Source: Candidatus Woesearchaeota archaeon (GTDB lineage Archaea > Nanobdellota > Nanobdellia > Woesearchaeales > UBA11576). Taken from it: a DNA stretch of 6,080 nt. Under the pieces are notes generated by a model that worked only from the letters and a program-made list of their open reading frames with translations, was not told the DNA's origin and made no database searches. The stretch's first letter is position 1, and every line of letters starts with the position of its first letter. Positions 4,662 to 6,080 of this stretch are shown here, in pieces. The DNA lies in the NCBI GenBank assembly GCA_019322385.1, contig JAHWIS010000136.1:1-6080 (forward strand). The letters run 5' to 3'. Both the position numbers and the translations under genes were made by a program.

Positions 4662-5843
4662 TTAGATTGAATCTCGTATTACCTTCCGCAGTTTCTTGCG
4701 TGTTGCTGTGTCCATCTCAAGCCTTATCGTCCGGCTTTTCTTCCTGAGATTGCGCAGCCAGGTCACCTCTGACTGTATCAGACCGAGTTCAGAAAAATTA
4801 ACAAGGAATGTCCGTATGCTTCGCACAGAAAGAGGCGAGACATTCTGCTTCTCGCAGACTTCCTTGTACATCTTGTACACCTTGCCGCCATCAAGATCTT
4901 TTTTCTTCGACTTGATCATCGCAAGATAGAGCAGCTTCTGGTGCTTTGTCAGTGTTGTCACCATGTTGAATATCGTGTCTTTCTCAAGTGTCTTGTCTGC
5001 TGCATCCACCAGGTCAAGCGTCACTTTGCTGCTATTTTTAGATATCGCTATCTTTGAGCAGCTGTCCAGCAGTTCTAGGGCCTTTCTTGCATCACCACCA
5101 CGCGAAGCCTCTATCTCCGCCACCTTCTTGACAACTTGATCAGAAACAGAATCCCTGTTGAAAGCATACTTCACCCTGTCCTTCAGGATATCATACAGCT
5201 CTTCTGCAGCATAGGGCGCGAATATAACCCTTACCCTGCCAAGCGTTGACTGCGTCCTGGGCTTGATATAGTCAGCGACCCTTACATCATTGGATACAAG
5301 GATGGTGGATACCCTTGAGTCCAGCTTTTCATTGACCCTGCTGAGCCTGTAGATGATGTCATCTCCTGACTCCTTCAACGCATAGTCGATCTCGTCAAGC
5401 ACGACTATGATGTTTGTCTTCAGCTCATTCGTCACTTTCTTGAATTCGCTCAGCGCTTTCGCGCGGGTCCAGCCGACTCGTGGGTAAGTTTTCTTAGGAT
5501 TTATCTGGCTCAGGATGTCTACCAGGATAGTCGTCTCTGTCCTGTTCTCAGAGCAGTTGACATATGCTTTCAGTAGCTTCACCTTGCGCTTCTTCGCCTC
5601 ATCACTCAGCTCTCCAAGAAGCTCTGTTATTATTGCAGTCTTGCCAGTGCCTGGATTGCCATAGACAAATACGCATGAGACTGCAGAATCCATGAGTATC
5701 GGAGCAAGCTCCATGATAAGCTCATTCTTCTGCTCTGTCCTGTGTAGAAGTCCTGTAGGCGGCACCAGTGCGTAGAGCACATCCCTATTCTTGTAAATAG
5801 GATTCTGGAGCACTGAAGCAAATGTCACTGCCTTTTTAGCCAT
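4662..5843 (-). CDS. cdc6: Orc1/Cdc6 replication initiator ATPase
   Basis: This encodes 393 residues, normal for archaeal Orc1/Cdc6, the AAA+ protein that binds origin boxes and helps load the MCM helicase. In order: Walker A GNPGTGKT (62-69), Walker B IIVVLDEID (145-153), sensor 1 ILVSND with N185, the arginine-finger region KPRTQSTLG (194-202, R196), the conserved IFAPYAAEELYDIL (207-220), sensor 2 GGDARKALELL (249-259, R253), and a C-terminal winged-helix region from about 296 (LTKHQKLLYLAMI) to the end. All ATPase residues that I can check are intact, so it should be an active copy and not a degenerate paralogue. GGGGTGGA seven bases upstream supports the ATG start. The gene converges on aEF1B and its own upstream region contains hairpins, a TATA box and TTCCG repeats, as expected if the origin or an autoregulatory site is next to it. 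Genomes often have several copies; whether this is the only one is not visible. Confidence 0.96.
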   Translation of the reverse strand: MAKKAVTFASVLQNPIYKNRDVLYALVPPTGLLHRTEQKNELIMELAPILMDSAVSCVFVYGNPGTGKTAIITELLGELSDEAKKRKVKLLKAYVNCSENRTETTILVDILSQINPKKTYPRVGWTRAKALSEFKKVTNELKTNIIVVLDEIDYALKESGDDIIYRLSRVNEKLDSRVSTILVSNDVRVADYIKPRTQSTLGRVRVIFAPYAAEELYDILKDRVKYAFNRDSVSDQVVKKVAEIEASRGGDARKALELLDSCSKIAISKNSSKVTLDLVDAADKTLEKDTIFNMVTTLTKHQKLLYLAMIKSKKKDLDGGKVYKMYKEVCEKQNVSPLSVRSIRTFLVNFSELGLIQSEVTWLRNLRKKSRTIRLEMDTATRKKLRKVIRDSI

Positions 5844-5850
5844 TATTTAA

Positions 5851-5858
5851 TCCACCCC
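5851..5858 (-). promoter_or_regulatory. Ribosome-binding site of orc1/cdc6
   Basis: On the minus strand GGGGTGGA lies seven bases before the ATG ending at 5843. It sits four bases after the last of three leader hairpins, so those structures could influence access to it. Confidence 0.6.
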
Positions 5859-5862
5859 TTAA

Positions 5863-5922
5863 CATTCGATGTTAATCGAATGCGCCAAAGCATTACTGCT
5901 TTGAGCGTCCCCGGCAGAGCCG
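5863..5922 (-). promoter_or_regulatory. Three consecutive stem-loops in the orc1/cdc6 leader
   Basis: In plus-strand coordinates: CATTCGAT (5863-5870) / ATCGAATG (5875-5882), 8 bp with a four-base loop; CAAAGCA (5886-5892) / TGCTTTG (5897-5903), 7 bp with a four-base loop, extended past one bulged base (5904) by CGC (5883-5885) / GCG (5905-5907); and CGGC (5912-5915) / GCCG (5919-5922), 4 bp with a three-base loop. They lie between the predicted transcription start (about 5935) and the ribosome site, nearly end to end. They could act as RNA (leader control) or as DNA palindromes bound by a regulator such as Orc1 itself. No known riboswitch class is recognised. Confidence 0.6.
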
Positions 5923-5954
5923 AGAAAAATCTATCTTTGCAAATATGTCTCTTG

Positions 5955-5963
5955 TATTTAAAT
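5955..5963 (-). promoter_or_regulatory. TATA box of orc1/cdc6
   Basis: ATTTAAATA on the minus strand, preceded by the purine-rich AAAGGAAC, which suits a BRE. The expected start near 5935 gives a leader of about 90 bases, long for an archaeon and filled by three stem-loops. Confidence 0.55.
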
Positions 5964-5972
5964 GTTCCTTTT

Positions 5973-6032
5973 TTTCCGTTACTTCCGTTTGTATTCTTTC
6001 TGATTTTCGGAAAATATAGGCGCATGTTTCCG
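5973..6032. repeat. Cluster of four TTCCG-type motifs upstream of the orc1/cdc6 promoter
   Basis: TTTCCG at 5973-5978, CTTCCG at 5982-5987 (the TTCCGTT units at 5974 and 5983 are nine bases apart), CGGAAA in the opposite orientation at 6008-6013 within the palindrome ATTTTC-G-GAAAAT (6003-6015), and TTTCCG again at 6027-6032. Surrounding sequence is AT rich. Archaeal origin recognition boxes contain a GGAAA-type core, so these are candidate Orc1 sites, but no full consensus box with its G-string is seen. Confidence 0.4.
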
Positions 6033-6080
6033 CGTAAAGAACAATTAATAAAAATAACCCCTTCCTTCCAACAGGTATGT

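Noticed and set aside
5843..6025. Minus-strand open frame of 60 residues ending at the orc1/cdc6 start
   Set aside because: It runs through the predicted TATA box and all three stem-loops, has no ribosome site that I can see, and its composition resembles no protein family I know.
6045..6080. TATA-like TTAATAAAAATAA (6045-6057) with an ATG at 6077, possibly a leaderless gene leaving the window to the right
   Set aside because: The spacing would suit a leaderless start, but only one codon is visible, so no gene can be supported.
1..6080. Mobile element, CRISPR array, toxin-antitoxin or defence system
   Set aside because: No transposase, integrase, regularly spaced repeats or nuclease motifs are visible; the content is housekeeping genes plus uncharacterised structural and membrane proteins.

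Overview
The window looks archaeal. It carries an Orc1/Cdc6 replication initiator, an archaeal-type elongation factor 1-beta (aEF1B), and a four-CxxC zinc-ribbon protein of the HVO_2753/COG2888 type directly upstream of aEF1B, a pairing familiar from archaeal genomes. Signals are archaeal too: TATA boxes of the TTTATAAA / TATTTAAAT kind about 25-40 bases before starts, GGTGA/GGAGG Shine-Dalgarno motifs, and T-tract terminators. The large, highly charged coiled-coil protein with a small helical C-terminal domain, and the lysine-rich small membrane proteins, recall DPANN lineages such as Woesearchaeota or Pacearchaeota. That placement is an inference from style, not proven here.

Layout. Positions 1-659 (+) hold the C-terminal part of a small conserved protein (its start lies left of the window) and, one base after its stop, a 73-residue two-helix membrane protein; the two form an operon. 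Positions 660-1172 (+) hold a separately promoted four-helix membrane protein ending in a T-tract. Positions 1176-3728 (-) are a convergent 850-residue coiled-coil protein with no recognisable enzymatic motif. Positions 3729-3966 are a divergent intergenic region with three TATA-like elements, the last enclosed by a 7-bp inverted repeat. Positions 3967-4429 (+) are a two-gene translation operon: a 56-residue zinc-ribbon protein (short and easily missed) and aEF1B. Positions 4430-4661 are a convergent gap with an unusual set of repeats: an 11-bp inverted repeat, a repeated CAAAACAAAG / CTTTTGT motif, and a C-tract hairpin. Positions 4662-5843 (-) are orc1/cdc6. Positions 5844-6080 are its upstream region: a leader containing three consecutive stem-loops, a TATA box, and four TTCCG-type motifs behind it. 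This is a plausible place for a replication origin or an Orc1 autoregulatory region.

The genes fall into two themes: informational (zinc ribbon plus aEF1B for translation; Orc1/Cdc6 for replication initiation) and poorly characterised envelope or structural genes (two small membrane proteins and the coiled-coil protein). I see no mobile element, CRISPR array, tRNA or rRNA. The least explained material is the pair of structured non-coding regions flanking orc1/cdc6 and the coiled-coil protein.
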